In this document: piece by piece, positions 45,985-54,932 of the stretch | Layout: every line of letters begins with the position of its first letter | How positions within the stretch are numbered: position 1 is the first letter of the stretch | Origin: Methanoculleus caldifontis | GTDB lineage: Archaea; Halobacteriota; Methanomicrobia; Methanomicrobiales; Methanoculleaceae | DNA: 64,000 nucleotides | Direction of reading: 5' to 3' | NCBI RefSeq assembly: GCF_032842345.1 | Contig: NZ_WBKO01000001.1 | Span: forward strand, 62,001-126,000 | Notes under the pieces: generated by a model | Databases searched by the model: none | The model's input: the letters and a program-made list of their open reading frames with translations, nothing else | What the model was told of the DNA's origin: nothing | Position numbers and translations under genes: made by a program

Positions 45985-46120
45985 ACAGCGATTAATATAC
46001 TTTTTGGAAATTAAAAATCGCACATTAACAACTTAAAAACCAAAAAGACATTTTTTCTCGCACAGTAAGTAGAAAATGGCACAAAAATAAGCATTGTGAA
46101 TCACAGCAAACAATATATAC
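45985..46120. promoter_or_regulatory. AT-rich divergent promoter region before the nitrogenase-like genes
   Basis: About 200 bases of AT-rich DNA in an otherwise GC-rich window. For rightward transcription AATATATAC (46112-46120) is a good TATA box, giving a leader of ~40 bases before ATG 46180. For leftward transcription AGTATATTAAT (about 45990-46003, minus strand) serves the exported hypothetical. Several A/T tracts (AAAAACCAAAAAG, TTTTTTCT) between them could bind regulators. Confidence 0.55.
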
Positions 46121-46179
46121 ACGAACCCCACAAAATCCACCCGACACCTAATTACCCATGCAAGCGCATACTAGGAATG

Positions 46180-46998
46180 ATGAAACAGATCGCCCTCTAC
46201 GGGAAGGGTGGAATCGGGAAATCCACTACGTCAGCAAACCTCTCGGCGGCACTCGCAGGGGAAGGGCTCGATATCCTGCAGATCGGCTGCGACCCCAAGC
46301 ACGACAGCACCCGCATGCTGGTGCACGGGACCTGGATCCCGACGGTGCTCGACCTCATCAGGGAGCGCGGCGACGCGAAGATCACCGTCGACGACGTCGT
46401 CCACACCGGTTTCAGGGGAGTGCGCTGCGTGGAGGCCGGCGGACCGGAGCCGGGGATCGGGTGCGCCGGGAGAGGGATCATCGCGACCTTCCAGCTCCTG
46501 GAGCGCCTGGAGGCGCTCACGGGCGACGTGATCGTATACGACGTCCTCGGCGACGTCGTCTGCGGCGGGTTCGCGATGCCGATGCGGGAGGGGTACGCGC
46601 AGGAGGTCTATCTCGTCACCTCCGGCGAACTGATGTCGATCTACGCGGCAAACAACATCGCGAAGGCCATCACCCGCCTCTCCCGCCGGGTCCGGAGCAG
46701 GTGCACGCTCGGCGGCGTCATCTGCAACGCAAAGAACATCGAGGGCGAGCGGGACCTGGTGGAGGAGTTCGCCCGCCGGATCAACTCCCGAATGATCGCC
46801 TACGTCCCCCGCGACCGCGTGGTCCAGATCGCGGAACTCCAGAAGCAGACGGTCGTGGAGTACGCCCCCGACTCGGCCCAGGCGGCGGTCTACCAGGACC
46901 TCGCCCGGACGATCTACGCGAACGAGACGACGAGCACCCCGACCCCCCTCGAGATGGATGAACTCGAATCCTTCGCCCTCGAATTCGTCCAGGTTTGA
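46180..46998 (+). CDS. NifH-like ATP-dependent reductase, uncharacterised nitrogenase-like group
   Basis: A dimeric Fe-protein homologue of 272 residues that should pass low-potential electrons to a NifD/K-like partner at the cost of ATP. P-loop GKGGIGKST (8-16), switch I-type GCDPKHDST (36-44), the bridging-cluster cysteines C95 (PGIGCAGRG) and C128 ([10 protein letters not shown]). The KHD in GCDPKHDST differs from nitrogenase NifH (KAD) and, as I recall, from CfbC of F430 synthesis (KSD). The two ATGs at 46177/46180 are equivalent; an in-frame GTG at 46096 would overlap the promoter. The 3' end overlaps the NifD-like gene by 41 bases. Confidence 0.9.
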   Translation: MKQIALYGKGGIGKSTTSANLSAALAGEGLDILQIGCDPKHDSTRMLVHGTWIPTVLDLIRERGDAKITVDDVVHTGFRGVRCVEAGGPEPGIGCAGRGIIATFQLLERLEALTGDVIVYDVLGDVVCGGFAMPMREGYAQEVYLVTSGELMSIYAANNIAKAITRLSRRVRSRCTLGGVICNAKNIEGERDLVEEFARRINSRMIAYVPRDRVVQIAELQKQTVVEYAPDSAQAAVYQDLARTIYANETTSTPTPLEMDELESFALEFVQV

Positions 46999-48031
46999 GG
47001 GGTGCACCCTGACCGGGGCGCTCTCGGTCCTGACGCAGGTACGGGACGCGGTCTGCATCGTCCACGGCCCGTCGGGATGCACCCACCACAACTTCTCCCT
47101 CCTCCACGCCACCATCCTCGCGAACGACTGCGTGGAGGTTCCCCGCCTCCTCTCCACCCGGCTCACCGAGAACGATATCATCTTCGGCGGCGAGGAGGCT
47201 CTCGAGAAGACGATAGCCCGGGCGCTCGTCTCCTCGCCGCCGCCCGCCTCGATCTTCGTCCTCTCGACCTGCATCGTCGAGACGATCGGGGACGACACGG
47301 CGGCGGTCTGCGCAAGGCCCTGGGGCGTCCCGGTGATCGCGGTCCCGACGGCGGGGTTCCTCGGCGGGGTCTTCGAGACCGGGATCAGGAACGCCCTCTC
47401 CTCGGTCGCCTCGCTCGCGAGCCCTGCGGCGGAGGTGACACTCGCGGCAAACCTCGTCGGCGAGAAGAACCTGGAGTACGGGGTCGACGAGAACGCGGCG
47501 GAGATCGCCCGCCTCCTCTCGCGGCTCGGGATCGGGATCAACCTCCGGTTCGTGCGGGGGATCGCGACGGAGGACGCCGGCCGGCTCGGCGCCGCCGCGG
47601 TGAACATCCTCCGCGAGCCCTCGCTCCGGCCGGTCGGCGAGGACCTCCTCCGGAGGTTCAAGACGCCCTACGTGGACTCGTTCCCGGCCGGCCTCACGGG
47701 GACGTGCCGGTTTCTCGAGGAGGTCGGCCGGATCTGCGGCGTCGACGCCTCGGAAGCGGTCGAGGAGGAGCGGGCTTATCAGGCGGAGATGCTCTCGCGG
47801 TTCTCCGACCTTTCGGGGAGCCGGGTCTGCTTCCGCTCCCCCCACCCGATGCTCGATCCGGACCCGGCGGCGGAGGGGATCTCGACCGAGTGCGCCGAAG
47901 CCCTCGGTCTTACCGTCGACCCGGAGGGAACGGCCATTCCCCTGCCGTATCCTGCGCCCGTGGGGACCGCCGGGCTGCGGCGGATGCTGAACCGGTGGCG
48001 GGTGCTGGTGAGGGGGAAGGGGCGGGGGTGA
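46958..48031 (+). CDS. NifD/K-like catalytic component, first subunit
   Basis: A nitrogenase component 1-type protein of 357 residues, shorter than true NifD (~480). Cysteines at the three expected cluster-ligand positions are C16 (FEGCTLTGA), C41 (HGPSGCTHH) and C105 ([13 protein letters not shown]). Family members place a cluster like the P-cluster there. The cofactor-binding Cys and His of NifD are not evident, so dinitrogen reduction is unlikely; small-molecule or tetrapyrrole reduction is more typical of such groups. It is coupled by overlap to the NifH-like gene. A probable partner subunit is encoded 2.5 kb to the right on the other strand. Confidence 0.85.
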   Translation: MNSNPSPSNSSRFEGCTLTGALSVLTQVRDAVCIVHGPSGCTHHNFSLLHATILANDCVEVPRLLSTRLTENDIIFGGEEALEKTIARALVSSPPPASIFVLSTCIVETIGDDTAAVCARPWGVPVIAVPTAGFLGGVFETGIRNALSSVASLASPAAEVTLAANLVGEKNLEYGVDENAAEIARLLSRLGIGINLRFVRGIATEDAGRLGAAAVNILREPSLRPVGEDLLRRFKTPYVDSFPAGLTGTCRFLEEVGRICGVDASEAVEEERAYQAEMLSRFSDLSGSRVCFRSPHPMLDPDPAAEGISTECAEALGLTVDPEGTAIPLPYPAPVGTAGLRRMLNRWRVLVRGKGRG

Positions 48032-48114
48032 GGGGGCGGCTCCCCCGCCCGACTCCGCACAGTGCCATTTAAATACCCGGTGCGAGAGAGAGACCCCCGG
48101 AGAGAGTGTCATCG

Positions 48115-48588
48115 ATGTTCAAACGCATCCTGTTCCCAACGGACTTTTCCGAACCCTCCATGAAGGTGCTCGACTACATCCCCGTGTTGCGGGAGGCGGG
48201 AGCCCGGGAGGTGGTCCTCGTCCACGTCATCGACGAGAAGGACGTCACCATGATCGCCTCCGGCGGGCAGGGGTTCCTCGGAACCATACCGGACCGCGAG
48301 ACCGAGGCCCAGCGCGAGCTCCGTGAGGAGATCCAGCACAGGGTCATCGACACCCGCCGGGCGCTCGAGAAGCAGGGCATGGCAGTGACCGTCAGAACGC
48401 CCGTGGGGAGCCCCGGAAAAGAGGTCGTCGCTGCCGCGGACGAGGAGGGGGCCTCGCTCGTCGTCCTCGGCTCCCACGGCCGGTCCAACCTCCGCGACCG
48501 GTTGCTCGGGACGGTCTCGGAGTACGTGATCAAGAACGCCCGCCAGCCGGTCCTGGTCATCAAGCGGGACATGATTCGGGGGCAGTAG
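48115..48588 (+). CDS. Universal stress protein (UspA family)
   Basis: A 157-residue alpha/beta protein with the UspA pattern: FKRILFPTDFSEPS at the start and the ATP-binding type ending VVLGSHGRSNLRDRLLGTVSEYVI (G-2x-G-9x-G(S/T)). Usp proteins bind ATP and modulate stress responses. ATG 48115 gives a standard N-terminus; GTG 48106 would add three residues. A TATA-like TTTAAATA lies at about 48068-48075. There is no functional tie to the flanking nitrogenase-like genes other than position. Confidence 0.92.
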   Translation: MFKRILFPTDFSEPSMKVLDYIPVLREAGAREVVLVHVIDEKDVTMIASGGQGFLGTIPDRETEAQRELREEIQHRVIDTRRALEKQGMAVTVRTPVGSPGKEVVAAADEEGASLVVLGSHGRSNLRDRLLGTVSEYVIKNARQPVLVIKRDMIRGQ

Positions 48589-48589
48589 T

Positions 48590-48612
48590 CCTCCCCCCTT
48601 TTTCCCAAAAAA
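48590..48612. terminator. Bidirectional terminator between UspA and PH-domain genes
   Basis: A T5 run (48599-48603) followed by an A6 run (48607-48612) lies between two convergent genes. The arrangement can serve as a U-tract terminator in both directions. Confidence 0.55.
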
Positions 48613-48615
48613 GTG

Positions 48616-49209
48616 TTATCTCTCCTGCCTGCTCTCCAGCAACTGCCGGATCGCCCGGAGCTCCTCCACGATCTCGCCGGCGGCAGGGAGTGCCGGCGGC
48701 TGCTCCGCCCCGCCGTCGACCGCGACCGGGCCGACCGTCCGGACGAAGTTCATGATCTTCTCCTGAACGTCTTTTGGGTCCTCGATCCCGGTGAGGACGA
48801 TCTCCGCCTGTGCCTGGGCCGAGTAGCCCGCGGTCTGCACTTTGACCGCCGAGAAGGCGAAGTAGCGCATCAGGGGCCCCTGGCTGATATCGACGTTCGT
48901 GATCCGGTTGTAGGGGACGATCCCCGTCTGCCGGAACCAGACCCCCCGCTGCCAGGTGATCTCGGTGACGGTCAGCCGGTAGACGATGCTCTCGTAGTAG
49001 AGCGGGATCCAGTAGACGACGAAGACGAAGGCGCCGACGACCGGCAGCGTGACGGCGAGAGCGATGGGTGCCGGGCTCAGGGCGACGAGCGGGACGAACC
49101 ACGGCAGGACGAAGACGGCGATGGCAAGGCCCAGGGAGGCGTAGAGGTAGGACCGGAACTGCGGCGCCGGTTTGAACGCCTCTCCGATATGGAGCGGGGT
49201 GAGGGGCAT
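48616..49209 (-). CDS. Membrane protein with bacterial-type PH domain (YdbS-like)
   Basis: A 197-residue protein with two hydrophobic helices (residues ~20-70) followed by a bPH2 domain: YRLTVTEITWQRGVWFRQTGIVPYNRITNVDISQGPLMR. The C-terminal ~45 residues form a charged helix (EIVEELRAIRQLLESR). Such proteins occur widely and their function is not settled. It precedes the acetyltransferase gene in the direction opposite to the NifH/D pair. Confidence 0.87.
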   Translation of the reverse strand: MPLTPLHIGEAFKPAPQFRSYLYASLGLAIAVFVLPWFVPLVALSPAPIALAVTLPVVGAFVFVVYWIPLYYESIVYRLTVTEITWQRGVWFRQTGIVPYNRITNVDISQGPLMRYFAFSAVKVQTAGYSAQAQAEIVLTGIEDPKDVQEKIMNFVRTVGPVAVDGGAEQPPALPAAGEIVEELRAIRQLLESRQER

Positions 49210-49227
49210 GATATCAGACCACTTATC

Positions 49228-49707
49228 TCAACCCTTGCTGATTAAGCCTTCCCCGCCGGCGAGGTCTCTCCGGAGGATATGGCGGTCGCCCCCCTCGCCG
49301 AAGTAGTCCGGAGAGAACTCCGCCCCCTCAAAGCCGTGCTTCTCGTAGAGCGCCCGGGCGCCCCGGTTCGACGGTGCGACCGAGAGATAGACCTCCCTCG
49401 CCCCCACCTCCCGGAGACTGTCGACGACGGCGGAAACCAGGCTCTCCCCGATTCCCCGGCGCCGGTGCTCCCCTGCGACCACCAGCCGGATGATCCACCC
49501 GGTCGCCGGCCGGTGCTGCACGAGCGCCCCGATGGTGTAGCCGACGACCCTCCCGGCGCACTCCGCGATGAAGAAGGTCCCGGCGAAGAGGATGCCCGCC
49601 TGCCGGACGAAGACCTCGGGCTTGCACCCCTGCGGGCTGTTCTCCCGCTCGAGGGCAGAAACAGACGGGAAGTCCTCCTCGCGGTATTTCCTGACGATCA
49701 CGTCCAT
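49228..49707 (-). CDS. GNAT-family N-acetyltransferase
   Basis: A 159-residue acetyl-CoA-dependent transferase. Motif A is visible as IIRLVVAGEHRRRGIGESLVSAVVD, with the acetyl-CoA loop R-R-R-G-I-G, followed by VYLSVAPSNRGARALYEKHGF (motif B). The arrangement is close to RimI-type protein acetyltransferases. ATG 49707 is selected because the recognisable sequence begins MDVIVRKYREEDF. The substrate is unknown. Confidence 0.88.
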   Translation of the reverse strand: MDVIVRKYREEDFPSVSALERENSPQGCKPEVFVRQAGILFAGTFFIAECAGRVVGYTIGALVQHRPATGWIIRLVVAGEHRRRGIGESLVSAVVDSLREVGAREVYLSVAPSNRGARALYEKHGFEGAEFSPDYFGEGGDRHILRRDLAGGEGLISKG

Positions 49708-49786
49708 ACGGATGTATTCGCCGTGAGGAGTAAAAAGAGAAGAGCCCCGGTCCCTCGCGCACCAGGGCATGCGAGGCCGCGCAGGC

Positions 49787-49993
49787 TCACTTCTTCATGC
49801 CCTTCTGGAGCATGTCGCGTGCCATCTGGTAGGTCTCGATCTTGTGCTGCATCAGTTCCATGTGCTGCTGCTTCATCTTGATGCGGGACTCGATCATCCG
49901 GACCATCAGTTGCCGCATCTGGTCCTCGTCTAAAAGATCGTACATCTTCGTCAGAAGCATATCGTGGGCGCCGTAACCGCCGTGGTGTGTCAT
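49787..49993 (-). CDS. Small Met/Gln-rich helical protein
   Basis: A 68-residue protein with no family recognised. After a Gly/His-rich start (MTHHGGYGAHDM) it is one long amphipathic helix rich in Met, Gln and Lys (MRQLMVRMIESRIKMKQQHM, continuing LMQHKIETYQMARDMLQKG). It probably forms coiled coils or binds metal through Met/His. ATG 49993 is preferred; an upstream ATG at 50038 would add 15 residues. It lies in the same orientation as the tautomerase and the second NifD/K-like gene. Confidence 0.65.
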   Translation of the reverse strand: MTHHGGYGAHDMLLTKMYDLLDEDQMRQLMVRMIESRIKMKQQHMELMQHKIETYQMARDMLQKGMKK

Positions 49994-50083
49994 GCCATAA
50001 CCCCCTGTAACGACCTGCCCATACAGGCAGGTCGGCACCCCGATATCCGCCGGGTCTTAAAAACCTTATGACACCCCGCAGGC

Positions 50084-50452
50084 CTACCGCGAGGGCCCGA
50101 ACGCTTCGCCGTGTTCGGCCCAGTTCTCGACGGGCGGCTCGTAGAGGACGATGCAGACGTCTTCGGGGCGGACGCCCGCATCGTGGTCGAGGTACCCCAC
50201 GATCGCCCGATAGAGCGCCTGCTTCGTCTCGGCGCTCCGCCCCGGCATGAGCGAGGCCTCGATCAGGACCGCGTCGGCCGACCGGCCGGGGGGCATCGGG
50301 AAGTTCTCGGGTTTGCGCTCGCAGAGCCGGAGCCAGAGGGCGGCCTCCGGGGTCCCTAAAGCGTCCACGAAAGCCTTGCGAAGGCTCTCGATGAGTAATT
50401 GCCGGTACTCGACCGGCTTTCCCGTGCGGATCTCGATCTTCACAAGCGGCAT
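50084..50452 (-). CDS. Tautomerase-superfamily protein
   Basis: A 122-residue protein with the tautomerase hallmark, Pro directly after the start Met (MPLVKIEIRTGKPVEYRQLL), where processed Pro1 is the catalytic base. The rest fits a two-repeat beta-alpha-beta fold of the MIF/4-OT type. The substrate is unknown. It is downstream of the second NifD/K-like gene (90 bases) in the same direction, so the two may be co-transcribed. A tautomerase could act on the product of that enzyme, but this is speculation. Confidence 0.82.
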   Translation of the reverse strand: MPLVKIEIRTGKPVEYRQLLIESLRKAFVDALGTPEAALWLRLCERKPENFPMPPGRSADAVLIEASLMPGRSAETKQALYRAIVGYLDHDAGVRPEDVCIVLYEPPVENWAEHGEAFGPSR

Positions 50453-50544
50453 GCGGACCTACTCCGGCGGCAGGGCGGGGATCCACCGGGATCCCTGCTC
50501 TCCGTTATGATTGCTGTGCGGCACCGGGCCTATTAACGCTTTCC

Positions 50545-51693
50545 TCAGGAGAGGCCCGCCGCTCCGGTCTCCGGGCCCCGGGAGCGGTTGATGCAGGCGT
50601 TGAGCACCTCCTCCATCAGGAGGAGCGCCCCCTCGATCCCGGCAATCGTGCGGGAGGAGAGGAGGACCCTGCCCCGGAGCGGCGGGGTCAGCCCGACGAA
50701 CGCGGCGCCGGGGGCGATGGACCGCTCGTAGGAGGAGCCGAGGACGAGGTCCGGCTCAGCGTCCAGGATCATCTTCCGGACCGCCGCGAAATCGGTCGTG
50801 GAGGTCCCGGGACCGTTCCGGGCCGCGACATGGGCGATCTCGGCGCCCAGGTAGCGGTCGAGGAGGTCCGCGGCGAATGAGGCATACGCGCTCTGGGCAG
50901 TGATCGCCACCCGGGGCGGGTCGAACCGGCGGAGGTACTTGTCGCAGGCCTTCCGGATCCGGGCGTCGGCCCAGGCGATTTCCTCACTGACGGGGCGGGC
51001 ATCGACCCCGTCGACTGCGGCCGCGAGCCGCTCGAACGTCCCGGCAACGGCCTCTAGGCCGAGGAGCGAGCCGCACGAGGTCCCGACACCGCTCGATAGG
51101 TCCGGGTTCGTCTCGACGGTGAACGGGGCAGCACGGTGGGCCGCCTCGTAGCGGTCGAGGCAGAATGTCGTCCCGACCGTGGCGCCGGCGAGGTTGAGGA
51201 GCCGCCGGGCCTCGATGGCGTTCCCCCGGCAGAAGGGGTCGGTCCGGCAGATCCCGTCGATGTTGACGCCGGGGGCGTCAGGGTCCACCTCCGGCGCGAC
51301 GCAGTCGAGCGCCCGGCGGTAGCCGGCCTCGAGGTCGCCGAGGAACCCGGGGCTGTCGACGACGAGGATACGCCCGTCGGAGGCGAGGTCGCCGATCTCC
51401 TCGCCCATGATCGCGGGGACGCAGGTGTTGACGACGGCTATTTTGGAGTAGCGGCCCTCGAGGTCGCCGATCACCTCCGCGAGGCGCGACTCCGTCCCGA
51501 AGATGATCTCGCTCTCGACGAGGAACGTCCCGTGGATGGGGACCCCGACGAGGGATGAGGGGTAGAAGTAGCAGCCGCTCGACCCGTGGACGACGACGGC
51601 GAGGTCCTCGAACCCCGAAAGGCATGCGACCGCCCCGGTCATCGCACAGGGCCAGAGCGGGTTCTCGCACGGCGTATGCTGGTCCTCTGGCAT
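50545..51693 (-). CDS. NifD/K-like catalytic component, second subunit
   Basis: A second nitrogenase component 1-type protein, 382 residues. The three cluster-ligand cysteines are again present at nearly the same positions as in the other subunit: C16 (NPLWPCAMTGA), C41 (HGSSGCYFYP) and C101 (VVNTCVPAIMGEEIGD). The segment FLVESEIIFGTESRLAEVI is like the NDIIFGGEE block of the first subunit. The two are paralogues and probably pair like NifD with NifK (or NifE with NifN). It is the first gene of a leftward run; TATA-like ATATAAAAG lies at about 51719-51728 (minus-strand complement). It is separated from its putative partners by five unrelated genes. Confidence 0.85.
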   Translation of the reverse strand: MPEDQHTPCENPLWPCAMTGAVACLSGFEDLAVVVHGSSGCYFYPSSLVGVPIHGTFLVESEIIFGTESRLAEVIGDLEGRYSKIAVVNTCVPAIMGEEIGDLASDGRILVVDSPGFLGDLEAGYRRALDCVAPEVDPDAPGVNIDGICRTDPFCRGNAIEARRLLNLAGATVGTTFCLDRYEAAHRAAPFTVETNPDLSSGVGTSCGSLLGLEAVAGTFERLAAAVDGVDARPVSEEIAWADARIRKACDKYLRRFDPPRVAITAQSAYASFAADLLDRYLGAEIAHVAARNGPGTSTTDFAAVRKMILDAEPDLVLGSSYERSIAPGAAFVGLTPPLRGRVLLSSRTIAGIEGALLLMEEVLNACINRSRGPETGAAGLS

Positions 51694-51795
51694 CGTTCTA
51701 CAAGATCATGGAGGCGCGGAGATATAAAAGACGGGCTCTGAGGAGATGCCCCGGAGGACTGCCGCAAATATCCCGGGTGACTGCCGGCAACCTGT

Positions 51796-51914
51796 CTTCG
51801 CGGCTTCGCGCCTTCGCGTGAGACCGGATGGCTCCCCTATTATGACCTCACGCGAAGCCGCGAAGCCGCGAAGAGAGTTATTAACAACTCCAGGGCTTCG
51901 CGACTTCACGTGAG
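51796..51914. repeat. Dispersed palindrome, copy 4, with an extra half-arm
   Basis: Left arm CTTCGCGGCTTCGCG...GTGAG (51796-51822), 24-base spacer, right arm CTCACGCGAAGCCGCG... (51847-51873). A further left-type half-arm with GCTTCGCGACTTCACGTGAG lies at 51895-51914. The 242-base gap between the second NifD/K-like gene and leuB contains nothing else recognisable. Confidence 0.85.
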
Positions 51915-51935
51915 ATGCTGATACTGGCGGCGGCC

Positions 51936-53057
51936 CTACACCGTCCGGACGAGCGACGCGAGGTACTGCCCGACCTCGCTCGTCTTCTTCGCCCCGCCCA
52001 TATCCCGGGTGACGTATCCATCGAGGATGCTCTGCTCGATCGCCCGGAGGACCGCCGCCGCCGCTTCGTGCTCCCCGATGTGGTCGAGGAGCATCGAGCC
52101 CGCCCAGACGGTCGCGAGCGGGTTTGCGACGTCCATGCCCCGGTATTTCGGCGCGGAGCCGTGGATCGGCTCGAACATCGACGTCCCCGCGGGGTTGATG
52201 TTCCCGCCGGGGGCGAGGCCGAGCCCGCCCTGGATCATGGCGCCGAGGTCGGTGATGATGTCGCCGAACATATTCGGGGTGACGACGACGTCGAACCACT
52301 CGGGGTTCTTGACGAACCACATCGTGACGGCGTCGACGAAGTTGAACTCGGTCCGGACGTCCGGGTAGCCGGCGGCGACGTCGGTGAAGACATCCCGCCA
52401 GAGGCCGTAGACGTCGGAGAGGACGTTTGCCTTGTCGACCGAGGTGAGTTTCTTCTCCCGCCGCTCTGCGAGGTCGAAGGCGTAGCGGATCACCCGCTCC
52501 GCGCCCGGCCGGGTGATCACCCCGATCTGGTAGGCGAGTTCGTCGGCGTCGGTCTCGACGTCGAGGCCGAATTTGACGCTGTAGATGTCACGGACGACCT
52601 CGAGGGTCTTCTGCTCGTGTCTTCCGGTGAACCGCGAGCCGATCCCGACGTAGAAGTCCTCGGTGTTCTCCCGAACGACGACGAAGTCGATGTCCTCCGG
52701 CTTCTTGTTCGCGAGCGGCGTCGTGACGCCGTCGAGGAGCTTGATCGGTCTGAGGTTGATGAACTGGTCGAAGTGGAACCGGATGGCGAGCAGGATCCCC
52801 TTCTCGAGGATCCCCGGCTTCACCCGGTCGTCGCCGATGGCGCCGAAGTAGATCGCGTTGAACTTCGAGAGCTCCCGGATATCCTCCTCGGTCAGGAGTT
52901 CCCCGGTCGCAAGGTAGCGCTCCGCCCCGATGTCGAAGTCCGTCCACGCGATATCAAACCCATACCGCTCGCCCGCGGCGTCGAGGACCTCTCTGCCCGC
53001 CGCCACGATCTCGGGGCCGATCCCGTCCCCGCCGATTGCCGCTACTCGATGTTGCAT
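51936..53057 (-). CDS. leuB: 3-Isopropylmalate dehydrogenase (isocitrate/isopropylmalate DH family)
   Basis: An NAD(P)-linked beta-decarboxylating dehydrogenase of 373 residues for the third step of leucine synthesis. N-terminal [11 protein letters not shown]; substrate/Mg segment [24 protein letters not shown]; ending [14 protein letters not shown]. In methanogens close relatives act on homoisocitrate in coenzyme B synthesis or on methylmalate-type acids. Placement with leuC and leuD (16-base overlap) favours a leucine or isoleucine role, but AksF activity cannot be excluded. Confidence 0.87.
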   Translation of the reverse strand: MQHRVAAIGGDGIGPEIVAAGREVLDAAGERYGFDIAWTDFDIGAERYLATGELLTEEDIRELSKFNAIYFGAIGDDRVKPGILEKGILLAIRFHFDQFINLRPIKLLDGVTTPLANKKPEDIDFVVVRENTEDFYVGIGSRFTGRHEQKTLEVVRDIYSVKFGLDVETDADELAYQIGVITRPGAERVIRYAFDLAERREKKLTSVDKANVLSDVYGLWRDVFTDVAAGYPDVRTEFNFVDAVTMWFVKNPEWFDVVVTPNMFGDIITDLGAMIQGGLGLAPGGNINPAGTSMFEPIHGSAPKYRGMDVANPLATVWAGSMLLDHIGEHEAAAAVLRAIEQSILDGYVTRDMGGAKKTSEVGQYLASLVRTV

Positions 53058-53533
53058 CTCTTCACCTCATCCAGGTTCTTCGCGTAGGATACGAGGCCGC
53101 CGGCATCGACGATCTCCTTGAGGAAACCGGGCACCGGCTCGACCGCGAGCCTTCTGCCGTTCGCCTCGATGTAGCCGCCGGCGAGGTCCACGTTGACGGC
53201 GTCGCCGTCTGCTATAGCGTCCGCCTCCGGACAGACCAGGGGCAGGAGCCCCGTGTTGACGGCGTTCCGGTAGAAGATCCTCGCAAAGGACTTCGCGACC
53301 ACGACCTTCACCCCGGCGCCGAGGAGCGCGAGCGGCGCGTGCTCGCGGGAGGAGCCGCACCCGAAGTTGGTCCCCCCAACCACGACGTCGCCTTCCCGCG
53401 CCTCTTTCGCAAACTCATCCCGCGTCCCCTCGAACGCGTGCTTCGCGAGCTCCGCCGGATCGTAAATCGTGAGGAACCTGCCGGGGATGATCGCGTCCGT
53501 ATCGATATCGTCGCCGAACTTCCATACCCGCAT
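53042..53533 (-). CDS. leuD: 3-Isopropylmalate dehydratase small subunit
   Basis: A swivelling-domain subunit of 163 residues of an aconitase-family isomerase. Features: [21 protein letters not shown], then [12 protein letters not shown] and [18 protein letters not shown]. The specificity loop after IIPGRFL reads TIYDP and does not show the YLRT I associate with homoaconitase, which favours isopropylmalate or citramalate isomerase. ATG 53533 follows leuC by two bases. Confidence 0.92.
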   Translation of the reverse strand: MRVWKFGDDIDTDAIIPGRFLTIYDPAELAKHAFEGTRDEFAKEAREGDVVVGGTNFGCGSSREHAPLALLGAGVKVVVAKSFARIFYRNAVNTGLLPLVCPEADAIADGDAVNVDLAGGYIEANGRRLAVEPVPGFLKEIVDAGGLVSYAKNLDEVKRCNIE

Positions 53534-53535
53534 CT

Positions 53536-54789
53536 TCACACCTCCCTCGGGTCGGTGATCTCGCCGTAGAGGGCGCTTGCCGCCGCCGTCGCCGGCGAAG
53601 AGAGGTAGACCAGGGCCTGCGTGCTCCCCTGCCTCCCCCGGAAGTTCCGGTTCGAGGTCGAGAGCGAGACTTCGCCGGGGGCAAGGAGCCCGAACGCCCC
53701 GCCCATGCAGGGACCGCAGCACGGTGCTTCCACAAGGGCTCCCGCCTCGACGAACCGCTCGATGAGGCCGGCCCGGAGGGCCTTGAGATACTCCGTCCGC
53801 GAGGCCGGGATGACGATCACCCGGACGCCGGGGGCGAACGCATCAGCACTCCCCATCACCTCGGCCGCCTCGAAAAGGTCCTCGTAGCGCCCGTTCGTGC
53901 AGGAGCCGATGAAGACCTGGTCGACCTTCGTCCCCGCGACCTTTGTGACGTCGACGACGTTGTCGACGTTGTGGGGGACGGCGACCTGGGGTGCGAGGTC
54001 GGTGACGTCGTAGCGCCGGCGGTCCCGGTAGGTTGCGTCCACGTCGCCCGCAAGGTCGAAGGGCTCGATATCCCGGCGTGCGGCGACGTAATCCCAGGTG
54101 GCCGCGTCGGGCCGGACGATCCCGGCCTTCGCACCCATCTCGATCGCCATGTTCGCGCAGGTCATCCGGCCGGCCATATTCATCTTCTCCATGGCCCGGC
54201 CCGTGAACTCAAGCGCCATATAGGTCGCGCCGTCGGCGCCGATATCCCCGGCGAGCGAGAGGATGAGGTCCTTCGGACCGACTCTCCGGCCGAATCTCCC
54301 GTCGACCTCGACGAGGATGCTCTCGGGCACCCGGAAGTAGAGCGCCCCGAACTTCAGGACGAACCCCATATCGGTCGAGCCGATCCCGGTCGCGAACGCG
54401 CCCGCCGCACCGTAGGTGCAGGTGTGGGAGTCGGTCCCGACGATGATCTCGCCCGGCGCCGCCCGCCCCTTCTCCATCACGACCTGGTGGCAGACGCCCT
54501 CCAGGAGGTCGTAGTTGTGGATCCCCTGCTCCGCTGCAAACTGCCGCATGAAGACATGGTTCTCGGCAGCCGGTATCGAATCGGCGGGCACCTGGTGGTC
54601 GAAGAGCATAATGATCCGCTCCGGATCATACACGCGCTCTCCTCCCATCTCACGGAAGACCCGGACCGCAAGCGGGCCGGTGATGTCGTGGATCATCGCC
54701 GCGTCCACCGGGGCCATCACCACGTCGCCCGCGCGGACGGATCTACCGCACTTCATCGAGAATATCTTCTCTGCGATCGTCGCCGCCAT
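53536..54789 (-). CDS. leuC: 3-Isopropylmalate dehydratase large subunit
   Basis: The Fe-S subunit (417 residues) that isomerises 2- and 3-isopropylmalate. The [4Fe-4S] ligands are in [12 protein letters not shown] and in [10 protein letters not shown]. Substrate block [24 protein letters not shown] 54789 starts the normal [13 protein letters not shown]; the frame extends further but into the divergent promoter with mutS. It is the first gene of the leuCDB operon. The short archaeal form (about 420 residues) is typical of methanogens. Confidence 0.94.
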   Translation of the reverse strand: MAATIAEKIFSMKCGRSVRAGDVVMAPVDAAMIHDITGPLAVRVFREMGGERVYDPERIIMLFDHQVPADSIPAAENHVFMRQFAAEQGIHNYDLLEGVCHQVVMEKGRAAPGEIIVGTDSHTCTYGAAGAFATGIGSTDMGFVLKFGALYFRVPESILVEVDGRFGRRVGPKDLILSLAGDIGADGATYMALEFTGRAMEKMNMAGRMTCANMAIEMGAKAGIVRPDAATWDYVAARRDIEPFDLAGDVDATYRDRRRYDVTDLAPQVAVPHNVDNVVDVTKVAGTKVDQVFIGSCTNGRYEDLFEAAEVMGSADAFAPGVRVIVIPASRTEYLKALRAGLIERFVEAGALVEAPCCGPCMGGAFGLLAPGEVSLSTSNRNFRGRQGSTQALVYLSSPATAAASALYGEITDPREV

Positions 54790-54932
54790 ATAGTATCGCG
54801 TTCTGGTACGCGCTTCAGGCGTATGTAGTTTGGCAGAAGCGCCCGGGTGGTGCAGGAAATCGGGGCCGTATCCGGCGGGATTTGAGGGGAGTACCCTTAT
54901 GTGGCCCCATGCGGATTGTATAAGGAGAAGCG

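Noticed and set aside
46096-46179. N-terminal extension of the NifH-like protein from GTG 46096
   Set aside because: The extra residues would overlap the TATA box and are unlike any NifH N-terminus; the family begins [11 protein letters not shown].
46180-48031. Assignment as CfbC/CfbD of coenzyme F430 synthesis
   Set aside because: Not excluded, but set aside as the primary call: the GCDPKHDST motif, two distinct NifD/K-like subunits in the region, and absence of other cfb genes nearby fit a different nitrogenase-like group better.
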